Source: Paludibacter jiangxiensis | GTDB lineage: Bacteria > Bacteroidota > Bacteroidia > Bacteroidales > Paludibacteraceae | NCBI RefSeq assembly: GCF_001618385.1 | Contig: NZ_BDCR01000002.1 | Location: forward strand, 232,503-296,502 | DNA length: 64,000 nucleotides | Reading direction: 5' to 3' | Part shown: positions 38,039 through 46,433 of the stretch, piece by piece | Numbering within the stretch: the stretch's first letter is position 1 | Layout of the letters: every line of letters begins with the position of its first letter | Notes under the pieces: generated by a model | Seen by the model: only the letters and a program-made list of their open reading frames with translations | The model's database searches: none | Told to the model about the DNA's origin: nothing | Program-made: the position numbers and the translations under genes

Positions 38039-38770
38039 TTTTGCAATCTCCATCAACGCGTTTGCATACCTTTGGGCTACTTCGTCCCAGTTTATAATAT
38101 TCCAGAAAGCATCGATGTAATCGGCCCTTCTGTTTTGGTACTTAAGATAATAAGCATGTTCCCATACATCCATGGTCAATAGGGGAATTCCTTTCTGATC
38201 TGCGATATCCATTAACGGATTATCCTGATTGGGAGTGGAACAGATAAATAAATTGCCTCTGTAGTCGAGGCACAACCATGCCCATCCGCTTCCAAACCTT
38301 GATTTGCCGGCATCCGAGAACTGTTTTTTGAATGCATCGAAAGAAGTGAATGATTTTACAATCGCTTCCAATAGCTGGCCTGAAGGTTGACCGCCACCAT
38401 TAGGTTTCATGTTTTCCCAATAAAGCATATGGTTGAAATACCCTCCACTATTGTTTCGGATTGCAGCAGGATATTTGCTGATGTTTTTGAAAATATCCTT
38501 TATGTCCATTAATTCCATTTCAGTACCGCTTATTGCTTTCGTGAAGTTATCAAAGTATGCTTTATGGTGCTTACTGTAATGTATTTCTACTGTTAGTTTA
38601 TCGATATATGGTTCAAGGGCATCATACGCATACGGCAGGGCTTTGAACTCGAATTTGTTTGTGGTGCTATTTTTGCTCTGATCGTCAGATGTCTTTTCAG
38701 CATGTAAAATACATCCTGAATAAAGCATTCCCAGAAAAAGGAATGCGAAAAGTGATATAGGTTTCTTCAT
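38036..38770 (-). CDS. Exported Fe/Mn superoxide dismutase (probable lipoprotein)
   Basis: Superoxide dismutase converts superoxide to hydrogen peroxide and oxygen. ATG 38770 is chosen because GAGGAG lies just before it; the result is 244 residues. The N-terminus is a lipoprotein signal (ISLFAFLFLGMLYSGCILHA), an unusual addition to a Fe/Mn SOD. The metal ligands are visible: His in HYSKHHKAYFDNF, His in YFNHMLYWENM, and Asp/His in MDVWEHAYYLKYQNRR. It is probably anchored in the periplasm or on the outer membrane. Confidence 0.9.
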   Translation of the reverse strand: MKKPISLFAFLFLGMLYSGCILHAEKTSDDQSKNSTTNKFEFKALPYAYDALEPYIDKLTVEIHYSKHHKAYFDNFTKAISGTEMELMDIKDIFKNISKYPAAIRNNSGGYFNHMLYWENMKPNGGGQPSGQLLEAIVKSFTSFDAFKKQFSDAGKSRFGSGWAWLCLDYRGNLFICSTPNQDNPLMDIADQKGIPLLTMDVWEHAYYLKYQNRRADYIDAFWNIINWDEVAQRYANALMEIAK

Positions 38771-38851
38771 AGTTCTTCTCCTCAATTGTTTTGTTGAATT
38801 TACCGTTCTCATTCTGTTTTAGATGAAGCCGACTGGCTTGTAACCAAATGC

Positions 38852-38859
38852 CAAAGATA
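38852..38859 (-). promoter_or_regulatory. Candidate -7 box for the dismutase gene
   Basis: On the minus strand, TATCTTTG matches TAnnTTTG, about 80 bases before the ATG. The -33 element is weak. Confidence 0.45.
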
Positions 38860-39334
38860 CAACGGTGAAGCCCGAAATGTGGAGAGGTACAGCTTTTTAA
38901 ATGATTTTTTTGTTTTCCGGAACCGGCATTTAAAGTGGGTGTCCTGACTTTGTATAGTGCCGTTCCTGCGGAGTTTTTGATTCCTGAAAATGATAATTGC
39001 TACCTTTCGAAGCTTAATTACAGTAGAAAAGGGAAACTATTATTTCCATAAGATCAAGATTATACTGTTTCTAAAAAACAGGCAAAACGGATTGTCATGG
39101 CTTATTGTGTGTGCGGGAAAGAACACAGGTGCATCTCTTCTTTTATTGTATCTTTGTGATTCTCTATTTTTGTAATGAATTTTTGTGCTATAGCGCCGGA
39201 TATGTTGAAATTTTACAATTATGAGTTTCAATATATAAGCGAGCCAGACGATTTTGATTTGAGGATTGGTTCGAATAGCCGTGATGTTCAGAAGGTGTCG
39301 TTGAAAAATAAACAGTTTATTCTATTTGTAAAAA
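38860..39334. other. Gap between the dismutase and SGNH hydrolase genes
   Basis: No gene is supported; short ORFs here lack family features. TATCTTTG at about 39148-39155 (+) could be the -7 element for the hydrolase gene with a long leader, but has no -33 partner. Confidence 0.3.
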
Positions 39335-40084
39335 ATGAAATGTATGAAGAATTATTTTGGACTATTAATCAGTTTACTATGTATGTCGTATTCCGGTATT
39401 CTGGATGCTCAGAATCGAACCGATTCTCTCCGTTTTAAAGAATATCTGGAGGTGCGACATACAGATGCAATGTCATGGATCAATCGCTATGAAAAAGATA
39501 TTGATGTTTACAGAGCCATCAACCGAACCTTGACTGATCGCAGCTGTGATGTGCTTTTTCTTGGAAGTTCATCTATTAATTTGTGGGATAGTATTGTACG
39601 GGACATGTCTCCAATGAAAATCATCAGACGATCCTATGGCGGTGCTGCTATCAGGGATATGCTTTATAATTATGATGTAATTGCAAGGGGCTTCAATCCT
39701 AAAGCAATTGTGTTGTACGTAGAGAATGATTTGGCAGGTTCCAAAGACGATCTCACAGTGGGAGAGACCTATGATTTCTTTCGTCTTTTCTTATCTAAGC
39801 TAGTGCGTGATTATCCGACTAAGCCGGTTTTTTTGTTGTCCTTCAAGCCGTCATATGCTCGTTTAAAGATGCTTGCAAAGCAAAAAGCAATTAATACTCT
39901 GTTGTCAGAATGGTGCACGACTCAGCCAAGTGTTCGTTTTGTGGATGTGGCGACTTGTCTGTATGATGAACAGAACAAATTGCGTGAAGATATCTTTAAG
40001 GCCGACAGGCTACATATGAACCAAAAGGGGTATGATTTGTGGACACGTGAACTTAAGCCCAAACTGTTGAATGTTTGTAAATAG
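39335..40084 (+). CDS. Exported SGNH/GDSL-type hydrolase
   Basis: The 249-residue product starts with a signal peptide (NYFGLLISLLCMSYSGILDA; ATG 39335 or ATG 39344). The SGNH block I is DVLFLGSSSINLWDS near residue 74 (Ser nucleophile), block II is the Gly in RSYGGAAIRDML, block III is Asn in LYVENDLAG near 127, and block V is D-x-x-H in ADRLHMNQKGYDLW near 222. It probably acts as a periplasmic esterase on carbohydrate or lipid esters. The substrate is unknown. It is monocistronic. Confidence 0.85.
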   Translation: MKCMKNYFGLLISLLCMSYSGILDAQNRTDSLRFKEYLEVRHTDAMSWINRYEKDIDVYRAINRTLTDRSCDVLFLGSSSINLWDSIVRDMSPMKIIRRSYGGAAIRDMLYNYDVIARGFNPKAIVLYVENDLAGSKDDLTVGETYDFFRLFLSKLVRDYPTKPVFLLSFKPSYARLKMLAKQKAINTLLSEWCTTQPSVRFVDVATCLYDEQNKLREDIFKADRLHMNQKGYDLWTRELKPKLLNVCK

Positions 40085-40126
40085 CAATGATTATGAAGTA
40101 GCATTCAAAATATGTGAATGATTTAA

Positions 40127-40175
40127 AGCCTGGTCCCATAGATATTGATCTAATGTGGAACCAGGCTGTTTTTTT
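40127..40175 (+). terminator. Intrinsic terminator after the SGNH hydrolase gene
   Basis: AGCCTGGT and ACCAGGCT arms pair around an AT-rich loop, followed by seven T residues. It may also act weakly in reverse for the operon ending at 40240. Confidence 0.8.
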
Positions 40176-40239
40176 AATACTCATAAACTAAAAGCAAGAT
40201 GCTTAGATAGTTGCTATTGTTTAGTATATGCCCAAGGGC

Positions 40240-41349
40240 TTAAAGGTGATGCATAAACAATGCCAGCGGACGATAAAAAGCATGTGCAAATTTGGAGAAG
40301 GCAAAAAGGATGACCAGTTCCATCGAGATAACTATATGGATCATCAGGACAACGTGGTTGATAAGCATGTCGGCTCCCATTGCAACGGCTACCTCCAGCC
40401 AAAATCCGGTGACTCCGGCCAGCCAGAGAAATCCAAGGAACATCCAGTCGGCCAGCAAGGTGTTGGCATACGTTTTTGTGATCTTGCGAAAACGGTAGTT
40501 GAGCGCCACGGTTGATCCGTACACCATCAGGATTCCGGCGATGGTACCCAGAATGCGCGACGGCCACCAGATGGTTGTTGCCGGATCTTTGAACATGAAA
40601 TCGAGCGTGGTGGCCACCAATAGACCGATAAATCCCCACATAATCGTCCAGTGAACGAACCACGGGCGCAACCATACCGCTTTTTTGCTCCAAAGCGAAC
40701 TGTCGCTGTCGCAATTCTGATAGCGTTTCAAAGTTGCAACTTCACCGATTACCTCTTTGGCAGCGTTGACTGCTTTTTTGAAGAATTCTCCGGTAAAAGC
40801 GATTTTTTTATCCTTGCCAATGTAACGCCACATTACGATTACTCCCACTAAAGCCGAAAGTCCCATCAGGGCAAAAGCACCCATGCCGAAACTGTGTAAC
40901 ACTTCGTAAGGCACGTAGCGAAAAAGCCAGCGAGCCACTTCGGTATCGGGTTTGATGGTGAGCAGAAAGAAAGTCAGCACTACCGCCAAAATCAATGTAA
41001 TGGCAATAAAGAAAGGATTGTTTTTGAACATCAGACGGGTCAATCCGGTCTTTTCGTAATTGGCAATGGCATAGCGGCGCAGGTTGGCCATCAACGCTCC
41101 CGGTCCGGCCTCACGCGGACAGGTATCGCTGCATTCACCGCAGGCATAACACATCCAGAGCTCTTTGCTTGAAAGGATTTCCTCTTTCAGCCCCAACATG
41201 GAATAACGCACCATCATGCGCGGAAAATTGGAATTCTTTTCCGTCAGGTTGCACACTGCCGTACAATTGCCGCAGTTGTAGCAAGCCGTAAAATCGAACG
41301 CTCCGTATTTCTTAATATCTTCTGTCAGTTCGGGTTGTATCTGTGTCAT
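40240..41349 (-). CDS. QmoC-like membrane subunit (HdrC + HdrE/cytochrome b fusion)
   Basis: This 369-residue protein fuses an HdrC-like ferredoxin domain to a membrane cytochrome b-like domain, the architecture of QmoC, which passes electrons between a flavoprotein complex and quinone. Two 4Fe-4S motifs are visible: CYNCGNCTAVC (residues 23-33) and CYACGECSDTCP (67-78). About six membrane helices follow from residue 110, with histidines suited to heme binding (LHSFGMG, RPWFVHWTIMW, INHVVLMIHIVI). It is the last gene of the operon, four bases after the 92-residue gene. Confidence 0.88.
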   Translation of the reverse strand: MTQIQPELTEDIKKYGAFDFTACYNCGNCTAVCNLTEKNSNFPRMMVRYSMLGLKEEILSSKELWMCYACGECSDTCPREAGPGALMANLRRYAIANYEKTGLTRLMFKNNPFFIAITLILAVVLTFFLLTIKPDTEVARWLFRYVPYEVLHSFGMGAFALMGLSALVGVIVMWRYIGKDKKIAFTGEFFKKAVNAAKEVIGEVATLKRYQNCDSDSSLWSKKAVWLRPWFVHWTIMWGFIGLLVATTLDFMFKDPATTIWWPSRILGTIAGILMVYGSTVALNYRFRKITKTYANTLLADWMFLGFLWLAGVTGFWLEVAVAMGADMLINHVVLMIHIVISMELVILFAFSKFAHAFYRPLALFMHHL

Positions 41350-41353
41350 GACT

Positions 41354-41632
41354 CTATTGCTTTGTCAATTGATAAAAATAGTATTCGTCCATATCGTCGA
41401 TGCCGTTGACGGATAGCTCGCCGAATTTGAGCATAGCCATCATGTAGTAAGTGGCCTCTCCGATAGGAATATTTGTTGCCTCTGCAACCTGCGGAATGGT
41501 TTTTGCTTCGTCTTTCAATGCTTCGGCAATTGCTTTGCGCATTTTCAGATAAAGCTTCCGGGCTTCGAACGCTTCGGGGGCAGCTTTGCGCGTTTGCTTG
41601 ATTATATCGATTGTTTTTTGTTTTACTTCCAT
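41354..41632 (-). CDS. Small protein of unknown function inside the Qmo-like operon
   Basis: The 92-residue product is helical and charged. Its central part (TIPQVAEATNIPIGEATYYM) looks like a winged-helix or helix-turn-helix unit, and the end is acidic and aromatic (DDMDEYYFYQLTK). It has no cysteine, so it does not carry an iron-sulfur cluster. It lies 36 bases after the hdrA/qmoB-like gene and four before the qmoC-like gene. Position suggests a structural or assembly factor. I do not recognise the family. Confidence 0.65.
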   Translation of the reverse strand: MEVKQKTIDIIKQTRKAAPEAFEARKLYLKMRKAIAEALKDEAKTIPQVAEATNIPIGEATYYMMAMLKFGELSVNGIDDMDEYYFYQLTKQ

Positions 41633-41668
41633 CTAATTATTAACTTTTAATTGTTAATTATTAATTGA

Positions 41669-43603
41669 TTATGCCTCTGCAAGTGCATCAATCATCGACT
41701 CAATCTGGGCATTGGTATAGCCTGCCAAATCGATGGCATCGGTCGGGCAAACCGGCGTACACATGCCGCAACCTTTACAGTTGGCTTCGTTGACGCGTGC
41801 CACTTTTTTACCATTGATCTCCGTTTGAAGAATGGCATCAAACGGACAGGCTTTTGAACAGTTGTCGCACCAGTCGCAGGCGGCCGGATTCACTTTGGCC
41901 AGCGTGGGTTCGAGCGATAGTTCGCCTTTGGTTAGTACCGAATTGATTTTGGCTGCTGCCGCCATCGACGAATTAACCGTTTCCAAAATATTCTTCGGCG
42001 ACTGGCAGGTTCCGGCAATCAATACGCCGTCGATCACTGTTTCTACCGGGCGAAGTTTCATGTGAATTTCGTTGAAGAAGTGGTCGCGGCCTGTTGGAAT
42101 TTTGAGCTGTTGTTCCAATAACTCATTTTTGCGGGGCACCATGCCGGTAACCAACACAATCAGATCGGCTTCCGTTTCCAGCTCTTTGCCGGCGGTAAGA
42201 ATATCTTTGACTTTAACATAGGTTTTATTACCGCGCTTTTCGATTTGAGGAATGCTCTTTAGCGAAAATTGCAGGAAAATATCGCCTTGTTTGGAAGCGG
42301 CCTCGTAAACCAGTTCGTGTTTTCCGTACGTGCGGATTCCCCGGTTGAAGTGAAAATTGATGATATTGCCGAACTTCTTTTTCGCAAGAACAGCCGTCAA
42401 AGAAGTCGCCGTACAGCAATAACGCGAGCAATAGGTATTTCCTTCATCATCATCCTGCCGGCTACCGACGCAATAGATGTAGGCGATTTTCTTAATCTTT
42501 TTTCCGTTGAAAATCAGTTCGTTTTCGTTTAACTCCATTAAGCGGCGAAATTGCGGAAGCGTAATAACGTTGTCCAGTTCTCCGTAACCATATTCACCTT
42601 GTGCAGGTTGATACGGATCAAAGCCGGTATTGACCACAAAGGCACCCACATGCAGCGTAATTGTTTGTTCTTCCTGAGCCAGATCCACTTCGTGACAAGC
42701 AGCAGTACATTCGCCACAGCGTGTACACGCAGCAACGTCGATTGCTGGTGTCTGTGGGAACTGCCCTTGTGCCGGAAGCATGAAAGCCTTTCTGTTGGTT
42801 AGCCCGAAGTTGAAATCATCCTTCACCGCCACCGGGCAGACCTCAGCGGCGCGTTGCATAGCTTCAGCGGTCGGGTTGCCTGAAACACTGCGGGGACGAA
42901 CGGCGATTTTGAGATCAAAATTTCCGATGCTTCCACTTTTCTCTACCAGTTCCGCTCCGGTGAACAGGGTAATATTCGGACGGCGAACCACTTCTTTGTA
43001 GAGTTTTTCGGTCAGTATAGCGCCTTCATCTCCGTTCGGAGAAACGGTTCCCCATTGAGGCGTGCGGCCTCCCACAAAGAAATCTTTCTCGATGAGGTAA
43101 ACCTCCGTGCCCATATCGGCCAAACCGATAGCCGTTTTCATGCCTCCCACACCGGCTCCGATGACCGCCACCACATTGGCAGCCGGAATTTTGAGCGATT
43201 GGAGTGCTTCACTCTCTTTCGCTTTGGCTATACCGGCTTTTACCAGCAATATCGCCTTTTCGGTAGCGCCGGTTTTGTTGTCGGAATGTGCCCACGAGCT
43301 TTGTTCGCGAATGTTTACCTGCACATAGTTGTAGGGATTCAGTCCGGCACGTTGCGCCACACCACGGAAAGTGTTGAGGTGCAGTTTCGGTGAGCAGGAA
43401 GCGACCACGATAGCATCGAGATGTTCGTTTTCAATGTCGCTGCCAATCTCTTTTTGAGAAGAGTCGGCACAGGCAAAAAGCGTATTCTTTACCAAATAAA
43501 CGTCCGCCTCGTCGCGCACGGCAGCTTTCACCTTTTCAATATCCACATGGTCGGAAATGTTGCCTCCGCAGTGGCAAACGTAAACTCCTATTTTTTTCTT
43601 CAT
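41669..43603 (-). CDS. HdrA/QmoB-like FAD and iron-sulfur oxidoreductase
   Basis: The 644-residue protein has an HdrA N-terminal domain (GVYVCHCGGNISDHVD), a dinucleotide fold (AVIGAGVGGMKTAIGLAD near residue 147), an inserted ferredoxin domain (CTRCGECTAAC near 297), CSRYCCTATS near 400 and a C-terminal pair of 4Fe-4S motifs (CDWCDNCSKACP near 578 and CKGCGMCTPVCP near 608). In Qmo complexes QmoB carries a C-terminal MvhD domain. Here that domain is a separate gene. Its start overlaps the previous gene by four bases (ATGA), implying translational coupling. Confidence 0.9.
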   Translation of the reverse strand: MKKKIGVYVCHCGGNISDHVDIEKVKAAVRDEADVYLVKNTLFACADSSQKEIGSDIENEHLDAIVVASCSPKLHLNTFRGVAQRAGLNPYNYVQVNIREQSSWAHSDNKTGATEKAILLVKAGIAKAKESEALQSLKIPAANVVAVIGAGVGGMKTAIGLADMGTEVYLIEKDFFVGGRTPQWGTVSPNGDEGAILTEKLYKEVVRRPNITLFTGAELVEKSGSIGNFDLKIAVRPRSVSGNPTAEAMQRAAEVCPVAVKDDFNFGLTNRKAFMLPAQGQFPQTPAIDVAACTRCGECTAACHEVDLAQEEQTITLHVGAFVVNTGFDPYQPAQGEYGYGELDNVITLPQFRRLMELNENELIFNGKKIKKIAYIYCVGSRQDDDEGNTYCSRYCCTATSLTAVLAKKKFGNIINFHFNRGIRTYGKHELVYEAASKQGDIFLQFSLKSIPQIEKRGNKTYVKVKDILTAGKELETEADLIVLVTGMVPRKNELLEQQLKIPTGRDHFFNEIHMKLRPVETVIDGVLIAGTCQSPKNILETVNSSMAAAAKINSVLTKGELSLEPTLAKVNPAACDWCDNCSKACPFDAILQTEINGKKVARVNEANCKGCGMCTPVCPTDAIDLAGYTNAQIESMIDALAEA

Positions 43604-44913
43604 GACAATCTGACTAAGTAACTTGATGTTTCGGTGGCAGCTGCTCCGGCTGACATGATGGTGTCTGGAATATCCATCGGAGCGGTTGCGGTTCCGGCAG
43701 CAAAAACCCCTTCGATAGAGGTGATGGCCGGGCTTTGCAATAGATCCGTCTGGCGGATATAGTTAAGGGCATCGGTTTCCAGTCGTTCTTTTTTGAATAC
43801 ACGGGTAATGCCCGGATTAGCCAGGATGCCGACCGATAGTACCACCAAATCGTGTTCTTTCTCGGTTACTTTTCCGGTGGCAATATCTTCGTAACGCAGG
43901 ATCAGGTTGCCGTTTTCTTTTTCAGTAATAGAGGCAATTTTTCCTTTCACATACTTGGCTCCCATGTCTTTCGCCTGTTCGTAAAACTCGTCGAATCCCT
44001 TGCCAAAGGCACGGATGTTGATGTAGTAGAGCGAGACATCGGCCATAGGTAATGCACCCATCAGGAGTTGCGCCTGCTTGGTGGAATACATGCAGCACAC
44101 CTGCGAGCAAATAGGGTTGCCCACGGTATGGTCGCGCGAACCGGTGCAGAAAATATAGGCGATTTTATCGGGAACTTTGCCGTCGGAAGGCCGCAGGATG
44201 TTGTTGAACGGACGGGTAGGAGCCAACTGACGTTCCATCTGCATGGAAGTAATCACGTTTTTGTAGCGTCCGAAACCGTAGCGTTCGATTTGAATGGGAT
44301 CGAACAGCTTGAAGCCGGTAGAAACGATTACAGACTTGGCCGTAATTTTCAGTTGTTCTTCCGTTTGACTGAAATCGATGCAATTGGACGGACAGGCCTT
44401 TTCGCAGGCACCGCACAGCAGACAGTTGTTGATGTCGATTAAGGCAACCCGAGGATTGGCGATGGTGAAAGGAATATAAACCGCTTTCCGTGCCGTCAGG
44501 TTGAACTGGAACTGGTCATTGACAATGGCCGGACACGCCTTTTCGCACTCCTGACATCCGGTGCAATCCTTTTCCACCACGTAGCGGGGCTTCTTTTTGA
44601 GCGTTACCGAAAAACGGTTTTTGTTGTCACGCACAATTTCTTCCACTTCGGTGAGCGTGAGTATGGTGATGTTGGGATGACGAGCCGTTTCCGACACTTT
44701 TGGAGTGGTGATACAGGCGGCACAGTCGAGCGTGGGGAATACTTTGCTGAGCAAAATCATTTTGCCACCGATGGAAGGTTCTTTCTCCACCAGCAATACC
44801 CGATAGCCCATATCGGCCAGTTTGAGAGCCGATTCTTCGCCGGCAATGCCCGCGCCGATTACCAGTACGTCGTACAACGATTCGTTAATACAGGTTTCCT
44901 GCTGAGTTTCCAT
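43600..44913 (-). CDS. HdrA/QmoA-like FAD and iron-sulfur oxidoreductase
   Basis: The 437-residue flavoprotein starts with the FAD fold VLVIGAGIAGEESALKLADM near residue 16 and the HdrA cysteine segment TLDCAACITTPKVS near 62. It has two 4Fe-4S motifs (CTGCQECEKACP near 116 and CLLCGACEKACP near 165) and CSQVCCMYSTKQ near 273. Its size and domain order match QmoA with an inserted ferredoxin. In known Qmo complexes QmoA and QmoB work together to transfer electrons, possibly by bifurcation. It is encoded three bases after the MvhD-like gene. Confidence 0.88.
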   Translation of the reverse strand: METQQETCINESLYDVLVIGAGIAGEESALKLADMGYRVLLVEKEPSIGGKMILLSKVFPTLDCAACITTPKVSETARHPNITILTLTEVEEIVRDNKNRFSVTLKKKPRYVVEKDCTGCQECEKACPAIVNDQFQFNLTARKAVYIPFTIANPRVALIDINNCLLCGACEKACPSNCIDFSQTEEQLKITAKSVIVSTGFKLFDPIQIERYGFGRYKNVITSMQMERQLAPTRPFNNILRPSDGKVPDKIAYIFCTGSRDHTVGNPICSQVCCMYSTKQAQLLMGALPMADVSLYYINIRAFGKGFDEFYEQAKDMGAKYVKGKIASITEKENGNLILRYEDIATGKVTEKEHDLVVLSVGILANPGITRVFKKERLETDALNYIRQTDLLQSPAITSIEGVFAAGTATAPMDIPDTIMSAGAAATETSSYLVRLS

Positions 44914-44916
44914 TTT

Positions 44917-45300
44917 TTAGTTCTCTTTTTGAGATAAATCTTTCATAAACGAGGTGATATGCTTCACAAACGGCTCTGCGCAAACCGAACAGATGGCCGC
45001 CATTTTCAGTTGCGAAGGCTTCAGCCCTTTCTCTTTCATCAAACGGTGGGTGGTAGCTACCACTTCGGCGGTGCGGTCGGAACACGATTCGCCGTACGAA
45101 CAATCGCTTCCGTCGGCAGCAATGAATACGCCGTCGAAGCCTTTTTCGTAAGCGTGCATAATCCAGCGGGGCTTGATGCAGCTCGAGCAGGGAACGCTGA
45201 TTGTGTAGACCGTGTAGGGATAGTGCTTTTTCAACAATCCCGCGAGGTCAATCGCGGGATCGGAGATTTTTTCGGTCGAGAAGACCAAAATTTTAGGCAT
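44917..45300 (-). CDS. MvhD-like [2Fe-2S] electron-transfer subunit
   Basis: The 127-residue protein matches the MvhD/FlpD domain that delivers electrons to HdrA. It has VPCSSCIKPRWIMHAYEKG (Cys38, Cys41), GVFIAADGSDCSYGESC (Cys67, Cys73) and further cysteines in ICSVCAEPF near residue 103. It is normally fused to QmoB or found with hydrogenase subunits. A free-standing copy next to TusA is unusual. Spacing is six bases from tusA and three from the qmoA-like gene. Confidence 0.88.
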   Translation of the reverse strand: MPKILVFSTEKISDPAIDLAGLLKKHYPYTVYTISVPCSSCIKPRWIMHAYEKGFDGVFIAADGSDCSYGESCSDRTAEVVATTHRLMKEKGLKPSQLKMAAICSVCAEPFVKHITSFMKDLSQKEN

Positions 45301-45306
45301 AGCGAC

Positions 45307-45555
45307 TTATTTTTTGAGGAAAAGACGATAGATTCCATCTTCGTCGATGGAGCCGAGGTATTCGAATTCTTGTTTTCTGCACCATTTTGGGATGTCGCTT
45401 TTGGTACCTTCATCCGACGATAGGATTTCCATGATTTGACCTTCGTCTACGTCGCCAATGGCTTTTTTTGCTGCGAGCAACGGACCGGGACATGCCATAC
45501 TACGTGCATCAACTACTTTATCGCTTTTCAGTGTTTTTAATTCTTCTGTTGTCAT
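45307..45555 (-). CDS. tusA: TusA-family sulfur carrier protein
   Basis: TusA proteins carry sulfane sulfur as a cysteine persulfide. The 82-residue product has the CPGP signature in DARSMACPGPLLAAKKAI (Cys22) and a second cysteine in PKWCRKQEF near residue 59, a common TusA-like trait. It is the second gene of the operon, 176 bases after dsrE2 across a repeat, and six bases before the MvhD-like gene. Context supports a role in feeding or accepting persulfide sulfur from the Qmo-like complex. Confidence 0.92.
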   Translation of the reverse strand: MTTEELKTLKSDKVVDARSMACPGPLLAAKKAIGDVDEGQIMEILSSDEGTKSDIPKWCRKQEFEYLGSIDEDGIYRLFLKK

Positions 45556-45591
45556 AATTGTTTGTTGTTAAATGTATTGGTTTATATATAT

Positions 45592-45713
45592 GAGACCTCA
45601 CCTCCTAACCTCCTCTCCCAAGGAGAGGAGGAACACGTCCGTGGAAAATAGAAATGTTACTCGTGTAGCCGCCTTATCCCCCTCTCTCTAGGAGAGGGGC
45701 TAGGGGAGAGGTC
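45592..45713. repeat. Inverted-arm repeat inside the dsrE2-tusA gap
   Basis: Arm one (45592-45631) contains CTCCTCTCCCAAGGAGAGGA, itself a hairpin. Arm two (45677-45713) contains CCCCTCTCTCTAGGAGAGGG. The two arms are inverted relative to each other and enclose about 45 bases. Confidence 0.8.
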
Positions 45714-45731
45714 AAAATAAAGATCTTTGAA

Positions 45732-46280
45732 TTATATGAATAATTGAATTTTGCTTTCGTCAGCATCGGAAAGATAGGTTCCCACGCCTACATATGAAAG
45801 GTTCGGGTAGTCGATCATCTCTTCTTTCTTGAAACCCATGAGGTTCATACTCATTTCGCAAATGCAGATTTCAACACCGAATTCAGCAGCCGTGGCGATT
45901 AAATCTTCCAACGAAGCTACATTTTTCTTTTTCATCAGGTCTTTGAGCATTGCCGTGCCCATGCCGAACATGTTAAGTTTGGAGAGTTTCAGTTTGGTGC
46001 TGCCTTTGGGCAACATGAATCCAAACATCTTCGACATGAAATCTTTTCCTTTCGGCGATTTATTCTTGTCGCGCAACATTGCCGTACCCCAGAAAGTAAA
46101 GAACATTTTTACTTCCATGTCCATTGCCCGCGCGCCGGTGGCAATGATCATTGCCGCAAGCACTTTATCCAGATCGCCGGAAAAGACGATAATGGAAAGT
46201 TGATCTTTCGGTTGATTTTTTTGCAGTTTTTTCAGTTGAGCTTCGAGTAGCTGAACCTGAGCTTCCAGTTCGTTTGCCAT
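45732..46280 (-). CDS. DsrE2-type (DsrE/F/DrsH-like) sulfur-transfer protein
   Basis: The 182-residue protein starts with a short coiled coil (ELEAQVQLLEAQLKKLQKN). The DsrE-like fold follows (LSIIVFSGDLDKVLAAMIIA near residue 28, MKFFTFWG-like stretch near 60). The candidate active cysteines are in VEICICEMSMNLMG near residue 137-140, the DsrE2 position. DsrE2 proteins accept sulfur from TusA in sulfur oxidisers. It is the first gene of the operon, preceded by a strong promoter and a CRP/FNR-type box. Confidence 0.88.
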   Translation of the reverse strand: MANELEAQVQLLEAQLKKLQKNQPKDQLSIIVFSGDLDKVLAAMIIATGARAMDMEVKMFFTFWGTAMLRDKNKSPKGKDFMSKMFGFMLPKGSTKLKLSKLNMFGMGTAMLKDLMKKKNVASLEDLIATAAEFGVEICICEMSMNLMGFKKEEMIDYPNLSYVGVGTYLSDADESKIQLFI

Positions 46281-46371
46281 GATGAATTATTTTGGTTTGA
46301 ATTATTATAGTCTCACTTTCATGCACATAGCGACTTCTTGATTTACAGAATTATTTCCTGAATCACGGACA

Positions 46372-46403
46372 CAAATTTATATTATAAAAAAATCACCCTC
46401 AAA
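46372..46403 (-). promoter_or_regulatory. Promoter of the dsrE2-tusA-qmo-like operon
   Basis: On the minus strand TTTG (46403-46400), a 20-base spacer, then TAAATTTG (46379-46372) exactly fit the Bacteroidota promoter (TTTG N19-21 TAnnTTTG). Transcription would begin about 85 bases before the dsrE2 ATG. Confidence 0.75.
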
Positions 46404-46433
46404 CAATCCAATGTGAGGTTTTATACCGATATT

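Noticed and set aside
38990..39438. Two short plus-strand ORFs (61 and 87 codons) before the SGNH hydrolase
   Set aside because: No ribosome-binding site, atypical composition, and the second overlaps the signal peptide of the hydrolase.
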